This document shows positions 13,201-22,989 of a stretch of 64,000 nt of DNA, piece by piece. The position numbers were made by a program, and so were the translations under genes. How positions within the stretch are numbered: position 1 is the stretch's first letter; the number at the start of each line of letters is the position of its first letter. Below the pieces are notes generated by a model. That model was given only the letters and a program-made list of their open reading frames with translations, made no database searches and had not been told where the DNA came from. The DNA is from Turritopsis dohrnii (Eukaryota > Cnidaria > Hydrozoa > Anthoathecata > Oceaniidae): NCBI GenBank assembly GCA_027922465.2, contig BQMF02000025.1:902501-966500 (forward strand), in the 5' to 3' direction.

Positions 13201-13789
13201 GAGGTATTAGAATTAACAAAAGTTGGGTCTCAAATTCAAGATTTTTACTAAAACCGTATCTAAACAAGATAAAAAAATGGAATATTTAGTCTTGACGGTG
13301 TAATGCTGACAACACTCACTTAAAAGGGTATGAGCAATTAATTTAATGACAGTTCAAATTAAATGAGAGAATAAAAGTTATTCAAATTTATATACTCTTT
13401 TAAAACCAGCCTTAATTCTACTAAAAAAATGGCTGTAATTTTTAAAGAAGAATATGAATATATCTCTATAAAGGTTCTCATGAACGTTTGAGTGAAACTA
13501 TGTTTACTAATAAGACACTCTATCAATGCATTGGTCAATGTCATGAGTAAAAACAGACTCAAGATACTCATAGTGGCATGTTTTGAATGATTTCTCGTGT
13601 GTTTACTTCCCTACGCTTTGTTGTAATATATATGTATCTTTATATACAGTATCTTTTTGTTACTGAACGTTTTGCAAAAACCTTCAACGTTATCTTTCAT
13701 CTTAAAAAATCTGTATTTTATATTACAGTTCGTGACAAAGAAATATTTGTTAATTCAATTTTAAATTCTTAAAGTAAAACTCAACCTCG
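10209..13789. other. Long AT-rich intergenic stretch
   Basis: No supported exon. On the minus strand around 11480-11600 there is a short coding-like stretch (GHRNSEQTTQIYKQM) of unknown family, too short to call. Other frames here are low-complexity or unsupported. Confidence 0.45.
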
Positions 13790-14449
13790 AACCCAGGGCC
13801 TCTTGCCTTTCCGATATACGGATAACGGCAAAGAAGACCCTGACGAACGCTGGTCAGGTGACATGAAAATTACACACAATCCGTGTAATTTTTATAAAAG
13901 GTGGCCCGAAGAAATTTCTATAGCTTCATTGTTCATAATATTCAAAAACCGTGTTTAAAAAAAATTTCATGTGTTCCTCCCAGAAATGTTTGAAGATGCT
14001 CATATCGCTAAATATGCTCTTACATTTTAGCACATGTGTATGAGCCTGCAATTAAAGTTCCTAGAAACTATATGTTTCTAAAAAAGACTGCCATAATTCA
14101 TCACTATTTATCAGTCAAAAGAGCATGAAAATTTATCTTGTTCACTTGTTGATTATTTTAAGAAATGTTTGTTGTTAGCCTTTCTCATTGTAAATACATA
14201 ATGCTACCATAACAGCGCTTTGTGAATTGAAATGATAGCTAAAATAATTTAATTTTGAATAATTAAACTTTTAGACCCCAATTCTTATCTTCATCAGCCT
14301 TTTTGATATACGGATGATTTCTTCTTTTTGCTTGAATCCTGCGGTCGTTGTAATATTTTCAGCCAATAGAATTCGTTAATTCAGTAGCGTTCGCCAGGGT
14401 CTTCTTTGCCGCTATCCGCACATCAAAAAGACAAGAGACCCTGGGTTCC
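13790..14449. mobile_element. ~660-bp non-autonomous DNA transposon
   Basis: About 70 bp at 13790-13860 (gaacccagggcctcttgcc, then aaagaagaccctg) are repeated inverted at 14385-14449. The interior is AT-rich with no transposase. Long inverted ends and no ORF fit a MITE or foldback element. Confidence 0.75.
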
Positions 14450-15304
14450 AGATTGAAGAAAACTATTAGATCCACTTGTGCGCTGTGCGTATATTTAGAA
14501 TGGAACGAAATCTAGAAAGCTTTAAAAGATTATGAATATTTCATTTACTTCAAAAGTAAAACATTAAAGCAAAGTTTACTTCCTATCCGTAACATTTTTT
14601 AACATCTTTGGCAATTAGCACAGCCCAAACATGTTGGGCAAAATTCATTCATGCTTTCTGTTATTAGGAATTAATGAGTCCATTCAAATGAAACATGAAT
14701 GAAGTTTTAAGAAAGGAAACGCCTGAAAATCTAAGTTATAGGATTCTTGTAATATGACAGACAGCGTGATTTTAAATTTAAGGACATTCAAGTAGGACAA
14801 TGAAGAAGAAATGTTGGCAATTTTATGTGTTTAAGATGAAGTGTAGACAAACATGCAAAATCAACAGCTTTTTTAGTTTCGCACTTTTGTGTTTTCTTCA
14901 TTATCATCCTTTGGTTGATTACTTTAATTTTTTTCAAACTATTGTCATTCAAACTTAACGAGATATTTTGATGGAACAAATGTGAAGTGTAAATACTTTT
15001 TTCGTGTTTGAATTGTTCGATTTAATAATGTTTTGACTTCGTATGTTTTGTTTGTAGCTGTAATTTTCGTTATATGAACTCAGATCATACTTATCCAAAT
15101 TGCGCTATATGCAAAGCATTCGTGTGGACATTATTTTAGTCTGAAAGTTCAATGATCAAAAATCACATTCTTCACTTGTGCACGCTTTCAGAAGAAAATA
15201 TGAAGGTGTAGTTGTTTTACTCCACATTACTCATAGTTCAGGCACCTCATCTGATTTTATATATTTGTTGCTACATATTTGTGACTGCCTTATAGATGAA
15301 TGCG
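14450..15304. other. Intergenic DNA left of the rDNA
   Basis: AT-rich, no gene or structured repeat seen. Confidence 0.45.
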
Positions 15305-15540
15305 GAATGCTTTCAAAAGCGATCGCTTAATCGAGGAAGACTATTTTAGCTTCCTTTCTTGCCTTCCAAGAACGTTCTTTAAAATTTTTGCGTTGGCCTT
15401 ACAACCATTGATCAAACCAACGGCTTCTTTTCTTGGGTGGAATTTGACATGCCCACGGAATTTAGTCAGGAACTTTAGTAAAAGGCCTAACGAACAGGTT
15501 ACCAATAGTGATAGGCCGCTAGTTGTTGGGATCAACGCGG
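15305..15540 (-). pseudogene. R8-type RT fragment
   Basis: Aligns by eye with the RT region of the large element at 20715-20960. The block gcctaacgaacaggttacca is identical at 15484 and 20920, and the frame reads HPRKEAVGLINGCKANAKIL where the large element has HPRQKAFVKVDGCYANVK. Both ends are truncated. It lies next to an 18S fragment. Confidence 0.7.
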
Positions 15541-15627
15541 TGTGTAGAATACTGTTATGTAAGATATCCGCCCTTCATTTGCCCTCATATACTGCAACCT
15601 AACATCAGAATCGTCATCCAGTAGGCG

Positions 15628-15778
15628 CCTGTAGTAGTGCTTGTGCGACGCAGAATATCTAAGAGCATCACAGACATGTTATTGCCTTCCTGACTTGGTT
15701 AAACACCAACAGTCCCTCTAAGAAGTCAGTCACGATTCTGGAATCGTGTGACTATTTAGCCGGTTAAGGTCTCGTTCG

Positions 15779-15780
<2 letters not shown>
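15628..15780 (-). rRNA. 18S rRNA fragment, 3'-proximal
   Basis: Complement of conserved 18S: catcacagac, agtccctctaagaag and aggtctcgttcgtt are recognisable. The left boundary is uncertain because sequence degrades before tatctaag. The right boundary is the insertion site of the next element. Confidence 0.85.
15706..15780 (-). repeat. 75-bp target duplication, left copy (right copy 18603-18677)
   Basis: These 75 bases of 18S, from ccaacagtccctctaag to ctcgttcgtt, are repeated at 18603-18677 immediately beyond the other end of the inserted element. The uninterrupted 18S at 37029-37116 has one copy, apart from a local 8-bp repeat. Confidence 0.9.
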
Positions 15781-15813
<33 letters not shown>

Positions 15814-15818
15814 AAAAT

Positions 15819-18580
15819 TTAAATACTCCTTAATAGTAGGCGGTATTTTTCGAAACCACGCCGCCTTACCCCAACATCGTTTCGGAATCTTAAAAGGTGG
15901 TTCTTTACGATTGTCGCACTGTAATTCATGACTGTCATATGAAGCATCTTGATGTCTGTCTTTTTAATAAATCGTGTTAATTGTTTTAAACCGTTTCTTG
16001 TGACGGTACCCATACTTCCGATGGTGATTCCAATTACTTCGTTGAGTTGTTTGTCCTTCACAAGTTCGTTGTACTTTTCTTCCTTCCGATCTATAGCTTT
16101 ATCTAAATCGTTCGCCGATTTTCCGTATGGAATGGTTATTTCAACTGTGATCTTTTGGTGCTGATGGTGCCATGTAATGTCGGGCTCCTTCTTTGGGGTG
16201 GATCCAAGCATCAGGTGTCCATTCAGGAAAATGGCGACATCGCTTCAGGAAGATCTTGATAATTCTGTTAACTCTCCTGAGTTTAGCGATCCCTAAGTCG
16301 GCCAAGCGTAGTTGGTGGGTGATTTTAGAAATCACCCCATATTTGATGGCAATAATTTTTTGCATTGGCCGTAAGGGCGCTGCTTCTATGTTTCCAAGCC
16401 AACACTCGAGTGATTTCCATGGGAACGTAATGTTCCCAAGTATATCAATGTTTACTCCCAAGTATTGAGCCAGTTTGTCGAAAGTAACCGATGGAATTGG
16501 CTCTCCATTCAAGTAGCGGTGGGTACCGGTGATAACTTTCAAGGACTTGGTGTCTTTCACCGGTAGGAGTCTCATACTAAGGCTTTTGTTCGTATTAACC
16601 GTTAGTTAATGTTGGTAGAAAAATGTGTTGGCTTCGCGAAGCAGGGCCTCCATGTCAGCGAAGGCGTCGGATAACAGAACGAGGTCGTCGGAGAAGGCCG
16701 TTGAGTTGATTTTTTGGCCATTTATGTTGATGCCGACGTTCATGAGCTCAACTCTATCGAGGAGCTCATCTAGAACTATATTGAAGAGAAAGGGGCTCAG
16801 CGGGCACCCTTGTTTGACCCCATTAAGTATCTTAATTCAATTGGTGCTTCCTGATGGTGTGTGGATTTTAGTGACGGCGGTTTCGTACAGACGCTTTATG
16901 GTGCGGATGGTTAAATTTGACACACCTTCAGACTGAAGTGCATCCCAGATGGATTGATGTGGGATGCTATCAAACGCCTTAGCTAGATCTATGAGGACGA
17001 TGTTAACTTCCTTCCTGTATCAGCGTGACCTTTTAATAGCGGCTTGCAAGATCTTAACGTTAGCGTAACATCCGTCTACTTTCGTAAACGCTTTCTGGCG
17101 TGGGTTAAAGGTCACCTTTGTTCGTAATTTCCGGTCAATGGTCTTTGCATAGAAGCGGATCAGCAGGTTTCCAATCGTGATCGTACGCCAGTTGCCTGGG
17201 TCCTCCCTGTCGCCTATTTTGTGAATAATGATTGTTCGATTTTCGCTTTCGGCTGCTGGAATTTTCCCGGTAATCCACCAGTGATTGAAAATCACTGATA
17301 GATGCTCTGTTTTGATGTTTCCAACATCCCCGATGGTCCAGCCATCGGGACCGGCTGCTGTTAGGCGATAGGTGTCTTTAATGGCATCAGAGATGTCATT
17401 ATTGGTGATTGGAGTAGGAGAGAATTTAGATGGACTATGTGTCTCTACCTGCTGTGTTTCAGCACTAGGCCTGTATGATTCTAATTTGTCTCGATAGAAC
17501 TTGTCTAGATACTCGACGGTAGGGAATGTTTGATCGTCGAAGTTGTTGTATTCGACACTCAGAACTCTTTACATTGCTGCTTTTCGGTCCTTTTTCCAGT
17601 GTTCTTTTGTTCTCACCCATTTCTGTCTCTTACGTTGTCTCTTATTTGACAGTTTGGGTGCCCTTGTTTTGGCCATCTTAGTTGGCCGGCATGCTTTGGG
17701 TGGGGTTTTCATGCCCTTGGCCAAAACAGATTTTACGGCCGGCCAAGACGTCTCATTACGTAGGTATCTTACCGGGATGATGTCAATATCATTGCTGGAA
17801 TCCATATGGTTCTCAACCCACTTTTTAAGTTGTTCTTGTAAGAGATTTCTTTCGAGTTCTGAGTGGTCGTCCCCTACCGGAGAATTAGAGGCTTTGAAAA
17901 TCGCAGTTACTCCAGTCTCCAGTCTCTGACATAATCAATATAATCAATATATAATCAGTATATGTTTGTATTTGGTTTGTTGTCGCAACTTTCCCAATTG
18001 CTTGTACCGAGCAGTATAGCATAGTTTTTTGCAATTGTATATTTATATCTCGCGGCTTCTTTACTTTGCACAGAGAAACCTCTGTGCTTGCTAGGTCGTA
18101 TATCTCTTGTTCATTCCAGGTGAAGACGGTTTTAGTCGTCAACGTTTCGTTATAATACGCAATGTGTTTCTTTTGCTGGTGATACGTGTCGAATGTACTC
18201 CCGCAAAGTTAGCAGGGGAAGGGCTTTGTGTTTCTCAGAGGTTTTGACTGGCACGATCTAAGGTGTGCACCAATAGATCGGCAGTTGTCAGAAGTAAGTC
18301 CACAGAGGTGGCACTCATAGTTTATGCTTCTTTTCGTTATCTGATGGGATGCCTGGAGATGCTTTACCATTGCAGAATTTGTAGATGTTTCCTGTCCGCA
18401 CTTTGTACAATTCCGCATGTTGCTACCGCCCGGGTGTACTACGGTGTGGCAATTTGGCTTTAATGTTACTGGGCCCTTCGTGATACCATGCGCACCTTGG
18501 ACCCCTGTAATCTCATCTTCATTGTCATTTGTCGTAACCATTAAAAATTGGTGTCTGCCTGTAGGGGTAGTTAGGCCCAT
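15819..18580 (-). pseudogene. ORF remnants: zinc fingers, Myb, RT, endonuclease
   Basis: Read from 18580 leftwards: zinc-finger residues (NCTKCGQETSTNSAMVKHL and YECHLCGLTSDNC), a Myb-like stretch (VFTWNEQEIYDLA, then QLQKTMLYCSVQAIGKV), RT fingers (DPGNWRTITIGNLL), RT palm coded antisense to 16625-16990, thumb (SKITHQLRLADLGIAKLRR) and a C-terminal segment with PDITW and VEITIPYG. Several frameshifts separate these. About 200 residues, including the CCHC knuckle, are missing between EWTPDAWIHPKEG and PDITW, so it cannot be autonomous. The last residues (VGVRRRGFEK) come from the dispersed short motif described separately. Confidence 0.8.
15838..15875 (-). repeat. Dispersed ~38-bp hairpin motif, copy A
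   Basis: Core ttcgaaaccacgccgcc followed by ttaccccaa; related copies at 41993-42030, 42225-42258 and 44721-44759. Flanking bases ggcggta and taccccaa can pair with one bulge. Confidence 0.7.
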
Positions 18581-18602
18581 ACAGGCATAATGACTTGGGG
18601 GT

Positions 18603-18862
18603 CCAACAGTCCCTCTAAGAAGTCAGTCACGATTCTGGAATCGTGTGACTATTTAGCCGGTTAAGGTCTCGTTCGTTAACGGAATTAACCAGACAAATCA
18701 CTCCACCAACTAAGAACAGCCATGCACCACCACCCATAGAATCAAGAAAGGGCTCTCAACCTGTCAATCCTTACTATGTCTGGACCTGGTGAGTTTTCCC
18801 GTGTTGAGTCAAATTAAGCCGCAGGCTCCACTCCTGGTGGTGCCCTTTCGTCAATTCCTTTA
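18603..18862 (-). rRNA. 18S rRNA fragment between two insertions
   Basis: Conserved complement of 18S, including ggaattaaccagacaaatc, accaccacccatagaatc and tcaattccttta. It runs from the right copy of the 75-bp duplication to the R8 insertion point. Confidence 0.95.
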
Positions 18863-18930
18863 TTCGTCTACGACTAGGCTTGTAGCAGATACTTAGCAAA
18901 GTACCTGACCTACTGGCCTGGTAGATATGT

Positions 18931-18960
18931 CTCGCTGGGTGGTTGTATTTTCCCAGCGAG
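18931..18960 (-). promoter_or_regulatory. 3' UTR hairpin of R8 copy 1
   Basis: ctcgctggg at 18931 pairs perfectly with cccagcgag ending at 18960, flanked by gtagatatgt and ttctata. Copy 3 and the ORF-less derivative have different stems at the same place with pairing kept. In R2, 3' UTR structure is what the RT recognises, so the same role is inferred here. Confidence 0.75.
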
Positions 18961-19077
18961 TTCTATAAATACAAATATATTTGATGTATTTACTTGTTTT
19001 CTATTAAAAATGTAAGGTGTATATGCATTAACACGAAATTCATTACAACTCATACCCGATATCGGGATTTCACTCCG

Positions 19078-21567
19078 TCATATGGAGTTTAGATGATGTC
19101 TCATAATGTTTGCACTTTCGTTAACGGCAATCATCTGCAAATAGCGAAGCACTTTAGTGTTCGTTAAACGAGAGATAGTTCGACAAGTTTCTCGGTTCAT
19201 TGTGCCGGTCGCACCGATCGCAATGTTTGTTAGGTCTGAAACCACTCCACTTTCAATTAATGGTCTATATTTCTGATCTTTCTCTTCTTCCCTCCGTCTT
19301 AGGGTATGACTGTCACGTTCGTATGGGACAGTCACTTCTAAGATGGAGACGTGCGTTCCATTTGACCATGTTAGGTCTGGCTGGAAACGTTGTGCGTGAA
19401 GGTAGTGACACCTTTCACGTTGAACAACGTGAGTCGGGTTCGCCAGCTTAAGTTCTTTTGCAAGCTTGTCACAGATCTTATTGTGACGACCCGACCTCAG
19501 CCGCTTAGAACGTAGGCACTCATTAAGAATGTGCAAGTCCGTCTCAGCTTTGGCTCCACACCACCTACATTTGATATTACCCTGAGTGGCTCTCCCGCGA
19601 TGTTCATTCAGCCTTGTAGGTGTTGTCCCACTCAGGATCTTCAGGGCAGTGATGAAGTTCTGCCCTGTTAATGTGGAGCTATGCCACAACCATTGTCTTG
19701 GGACGCTGGATTGTGTCATGCAAGCGAGGGCTTTGCCATTCTTGAGTCGTTCAAGCGCCGTGTGCCAAAAAAGCCTTTCCTCGGTACCATTAATAGGTAC
19801 CTTAGCTCTAGTCAAGTTACTCGCATTGGTCACATCGGCGTCGAGTGCCACCGCACGCTCAACCGGATCTTGGGATCCAAGCAGTTTTCCAGAAGCCTTT
19901 TTGCGCATGCGCAATATTGCATTCTGGATGTTGGTGAGATCAGCTCCTTGTTTATGATGCATCCAAGAATCCGGTGTCCATTCCGGCAAGTGGAGACACC
20001 GTTTTAGATTGATTCTGACGGTACGATTGATCCTCCTCAACTTTGCTATCCCCAAATCGGCCAATCTCAGTTGATGAGTAATTTTACTTACTACACCCAG
20101 CTTGATGGCAATAGTTTTTTGGACTGGCCTTAAGGGTGCTGCTTCGATGTTACTCAGCCACTCTCCCCACGTATCCTCCGGGAGGATGATATTTCCGAGG
20201 GGGTCGATCGAAACACCGAGATAAGTGGAAAGATCAGAAAAGGTTACTGGTGGTATTATTTCACCTTTCCATGATCTGTGGGCAGATGTTACGACCTTCA
20301 ACGATCTCTTACCCTTAACAGGCAAGAGTCGGAGGCTGGCACACTTCTTCACACTCACGGTGAGGCCTTTTTCGTCGAAAAAGGCAGCGGCTGCTCTCAG
20401 CAAAGTCTCCATATCCCCGTAACTATCAGACATTAAAACAAGGTCGTCAGCAAAGGCGAGGGAATTAACCAGTTCTTCCCCGATGGAAATGCCTATGCTA
20501 GTTCGCCCTAGTGTGTATAGCAACTGGTCTAACACTAGGTTGAACAACAGGGGGCTTAAAGGGCACCCCTGTTTGACGCCTGTCTTAATGCTGATGGGTT
20601 CTGTCATACCGTCAGGAGTACGGATTTGTGTGGTACAGTTCGCGTACATGCTTTGAACGATTTGGGTAGTATGACTAGGTACTCCCACGCGTTGTAGTGC
20701 GTTCCAGATAGACGAGTGCGGAATGCTGTCAAAAGCTTTAGCTAAATCCAGGAAGACAATGTTAGCTTCCTTCCTTGCTCTACGGGACCGTTTGATGGCT
20801 GCTTGCACAAATTTTACATTGGCATAGCAGCCATCGACCTTAACAAAGGCCTTCTGTCGTGGATGGAAACTGACGTGCTCCCGGAGCTTTGAATCAAGGA
20901 TTTTAGCAAAAAGCCTAACGAACAGGTTACCAATTGTTATCGGCCTCCAGTTGCCAGGATCTGCGCGGTCGCCCTTTTTGTGCAGTATGGTTGTTCTGCA
21001 CAGCCCCTCGTTAGTTGGAACCTGACCATCTTTCCACCAGAAGTTGAAAAGATGGGAGAGGCGTTCATTGCCGATGGCTTTCAGATGTTGTAAACACCAT
21101 CGGTCTGGGCCCGCTGCAGTATCCCGGTAGATGTCACAGATGGCGTTGGACACTTCAACTGGGCTAATTGGGGTTAGGTTGATATTGGTGTTACTATCAA
21201 CCCTCTGTTCCAGATTCCGATCGCTAAAGCTATCCTCCAGTCGTTCCCTGTAGAACTGATCTAATCGTTCTAGTGTACCCTTTCGGTCTTTCTTCCTTAG
21301 CTCTTGGAGAGCTGCCCATCTCTGACGTCGTAAGTGCGTTCTAGGTACACTACCAGTTGCTTTCTTCACCTTCGACCGTTTGGTCTTAGGTGGTTTTGCA
21401 GGAGGCGGCTGACCGAGATTAACTAGGTCAGCTAAGGTGGTCTTGGCCTCCTGCCAACTGCAGTGCCCCTCAAAGTAATCTTTGAGGGTGACGTCGAGTG
21501 GGTCAGATCCAGAGCTACTAGCAATCCATTCCTCAAGGAGTGCAAAGTCCAGGGTGGGAACTATCAT
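19078..21567 (-). CDS. R8-type retrotransposon protein: RT, CCHC knuckle, restriction-like endonuclease
   Basis: 829 residues with no stop. RT palm: FLDLAKAFD (motif A aspartate 274), GVKQGCPLSP near 330, and AFADD with aspartates 374-375. The thumb follows near 490-530. A CCHC knuckle (C667, C670, H679, C684) precedes the PD-(D/E)xK-like endonuclease motif (P730-D731, then E744 in SILEVTVPYE). In R2-type elements the endonuclease nicks the rDNA target and the RT copies the RNA from the nick. The first methionine is not the true start: the domain continues upstream in another frame (21533-22306), so one frameshift separates the DNA-binding and RT parts. Confidence 0.9.
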   Translation of the reverse strand: MIVPTLDFALLEEWIASSSGSDPLDVTLKDYFEGHCSWQEAKTTLADLVNLGQPPPAKPPKTKRSKVKKATGSVPRTHLRRQRWAALQELRKKDRKGTLERLDQFYRERLEDSFSDRNLEQRVDSNTNINLTPISPVEVSNAICDIYRDTAAGPDRWCLQHLKAIGNERLSHLFNFWWKDGQVPTNEGLCRTTILHKKGDRADPGNWRPITIGNLFVRLFAKILDSKLREHVSFHPRQKAFVKVDGCYANVKFVQAAIKRSRRARKEANIVFLDLAKAFDSIPHSSIWNALQRVGVPSHTTQIVQSMYANCTTQIRTPDGMTEPISIKTGVKQGCPLSPLLFNLVLDQLLYTLGRTSIGISIGEELVNSLAFADDLVLMSDSYGDMETLLRAAAAFFDEKGLTVSVKKCASLRLLPVKGKRSLKVVTSAHRSWKGEIIPPVTFSDLSTYLGVSIDPLGNIILPEDTWGEWLSNIEAAPLRPVQKTIAIKLGVVSKITHQLRLADLGIAKLRRINRTVRINLKRCLHLPEWTPDSWMHHKQGADLTNIQNAILRMRKKASGKLLGSQDPVERAVALDADVTNASNLTRAKVPINGTEERLFWHTALERLKNGKALACMTQSSVPRQWLWHSSTLTGQNFITALKILSGTTPTRLNEHRGRATQGNIKCRWCGAKAETDLHILNECLRSKRLRSGRHNKICDKLAKELKLANPTHVVQRERCHYLHAQRFQPDLTWSNGTHVSILEVTVPYERDSHTLRRREEEKDQKYRPLIESGVVSDLTNIAIGATGTMNRETCRTISRLTNTKVLRYLQMIAVNESANIMRHHLNSI

Positions 21568-22306
21568 TCCCTACACTATCCTGGGGGATTCCACTACTAT
21601 TGTACCATTCAGAGTCAGTAGCGAGCATGCTAGCATAGATCTCTCGATACTGGGGTTGCTGCCTGACTTTACCTATTGCCTGCACGGTTCTATAGGAGAA
21701 GAACTCGTGCAATCTGATGTTAATCTTGCCCTCTTTTTGGGCCCTTAGCGACTTCTCCCGCTTGGCAAGCTCCTCGAGCTCGCTACGCGACCAGGTGAAA
21801 ACACGTTTGGTCGGCAACGACTCGTTATACTCAACAGGATGTTGACATTTCTCATGAAGTCGCTGTCCTGCATAGGTCTCGAAAGACCTATTACAGTACG
21901 GGCACTTGTGCAATAGGCTTGGGTCAGGAGCCTGCTCAACTATACCCTGACACGTTCTAAGGTGCGTACCAATGCTCCTGCATGTATTACTCTGTAAATT
22001 ACATTTCGTACATGCATAAAGGAGACTTCTTTTGCCCTTGCCGTGTGTCCGTTGTAGGTGACGTACCAAGGCCGCATTGTTGGTAAATGGCTTATGGCAC
22101 AACGGACACTTCCACTCATTTGTAGCTCCCGGATGTAAGATTGTAATGACTGGTGTGCGTTCACCATCCGGTTCTGAACCAGGATCATCACCTTCGATGT
22201 CACTGGCGGGTCTCGGATTGTCCTTTTCTGTCGTTTTTGGAACCAGTTGATTAAACCCATCCTCAAGGTGGTTAGCCTCGAGGATTTGATGACGATAGGT
22301 AGGAGG
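21533..22306 (-). CDS. N-terminal zinc-finger/Myb part of the R8 protein
   Basis: In order: a C2H2 finger ([20 protein letters not shown]), a second C..C..H..C finger ([20 protein letters not shown]), a third ([19 protein letters not shown]), then a Myb-like helix set ([19 protein letters not shown] and TVQAIGKV). These domains bind the rDNA target in R2 proteins. The frame is open from just below a TAA at 22307-22309, 20 bases past the ribozyme, and has no ATG before the first finger; the first methionine (22102) is inside it. Known R2 proteins also lack an obvious start codon. It runs into the RT part after one frameshift near GNDSSH. Confidence 0.85.
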   Translation of the reverse strand, partial: PPTYRHQILEANHLEDGFNQLVPKTTEKDNPRPASDIEGDDPGSEPDGERTPVITILHPGATNEWKCPLCHKPFTNNAALVRHLQRTHGKGKRSLLYACTKCNLQSNTCRSIGTHLRTCQGIVEQAPDPSLLHKCPYCNRSFETYAGQRLHEKCQHPVEYNESLPTKRVFTWSRSELEELAKREKSLRAQKEGKINIRLHEFFSYRTVQAIGKVRQQPQYREIYASMLATDSEWYNSSGIPQDSVGNDSSHPGLCTP

Positions 22307-22328
22307 TTATGGCCCCTCCTGCTGGCCC

Positions 22329-22525
22329 ACTGACTACCATTTAGCCGTTTGCGTACAAACGTTACCAGTTGCGCCACGAGGAGGCAGATAGTCAGTACTT
22401 GGCTTCCACTGACAGCCAAGCGAATATAGCACGGCACACTTTGGCTGCAGGCATGTGTTACAGGTGGTCGTCTGGCCACCCTGCCCTGGTGCATCCGCTT
22501 TGACTGCAGTTTCAGCTTTGCAACC
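22329..22525 (-). ncRNA. HDV-like self-cleaving ribozyme at the 5' end of R8 copy 1
   Basis: In sense: P1 strand ggttgc in 18S (22525-22520); P2 strand actgactatc (22396-22387); gcc, tcctcgt, ggc as P3/L3; P1' gcaact (22372-22367); ggtaac; P4 gtttg-tacg-caaac; ggctaaat holding the expected catalytic C (22344); P2' ggtagtcagt (22338-22329). P2 has 10 pairs and P1 6, with the first a G-U pair as in HDV. Predicted cleavage is in 18S between 22526 and 22525, 18 nt upstream of the element. The ~120-nt P1-P2 linker has its own hairpin (cttggct/agccaag). Confidence 0.85.
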
Positions 22526-22788
22526 ATACTTCCCCCGGAATCCAAAAACTTTGGTTTCCCGTAAGGTGCCAACCGGGTCGTACAATAACGCCCGCTGATC
22601 CCTACTCGACATCGTTTATGGTTAGAACTAGGACGGTATCTGATCGTCTTCGATCCTCTAACTTTCGTTCTTGATTAATGAAAACACTCTTGGCAAGTGC
22701 TTTCGCAGTTGTTCGTCTTTCGTAAATCCAAGAATTTCACCTCTGACAACGAAATACGGATGCCTGCAACTGTCCCTCTTAATTATTA
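22508..22788 (-). rRNA. 18S rRNA fragment upstream of the R8 site
   Basis: Matches the longer 18S copy at 40020-40300 almost base for base. It stops at aattattact, where sequence switches to an R2 3' UTR, so the 18S 5' half is absent from this unit. Confidence 0.95.
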
Positions 22789-22989
22789 CTATTATTAATA
22801 GTACTTTATTTTCAGTTGACAAATTTACAAATTTACTAAAACTATTATTAAAATATAGCTGTTCTAAAAAAGAGAACGCTAATTTAATTCAACTGTACAA
22901 CATGAAATGTGAAATAAATACAAAAATATATAATTAACAACAAAGAAATTTAAATGAAAATTATAAAAATGTAAAAGACAGCTATAAGA

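Larger units (their letters stand above)
15781..18602 (-). mobile_element. R2-superfamily retrotransposon at a second 18S site with 75-bp TSD
   Basis: A 2.8-kb minus-strand element sits exactly between the two 75-bp copies of 18S. Its 3' end carries a (TA)n tract at 15781-15810. It encodes related but diverged versions of the same domains as the 18863-22507 element, in order: C2H2 zinc fingers, Myb-like segment, RT and the C-terminal endonuclease-like region. The insertion point in 18S (gttcgtt next to aacgg) differs from the R8 site, so it is a separate target specificity. No ribozyme-like 5' leader was found; the element starts close to the zinc-finger region. Confidence 0.8.
18863..22507 (-). 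mobile_element. R8-type 18S-specific retrotransposon, nearly intact (copy 1)
   Basis: The 3.6-kb element is inserted without base loss in 18S: the left flank ends tcaattccttta and the right flank resumes agtttcagctttgc. Reading 18S in sense, the site is GAAACT / TAAAGG. It has an HDV-like ribozyme leader, a zinc-finger/Myb/RT/CCHC/endonuclease protein with one frameshift, and a 3' UTR with a 9-bp hairpin. R8 elements with 18S targets are known from Hydra, so the name is assigned by target and domains; a phylogeny would be needed to confirm it. Confidence 0.85.

Noticed and set aside
21940..22572. 210-residue minus-strand frame
   Set aside because: Overlaps the R8 ribozyme and leader out of frame with the zinc fingers, and no family fits.
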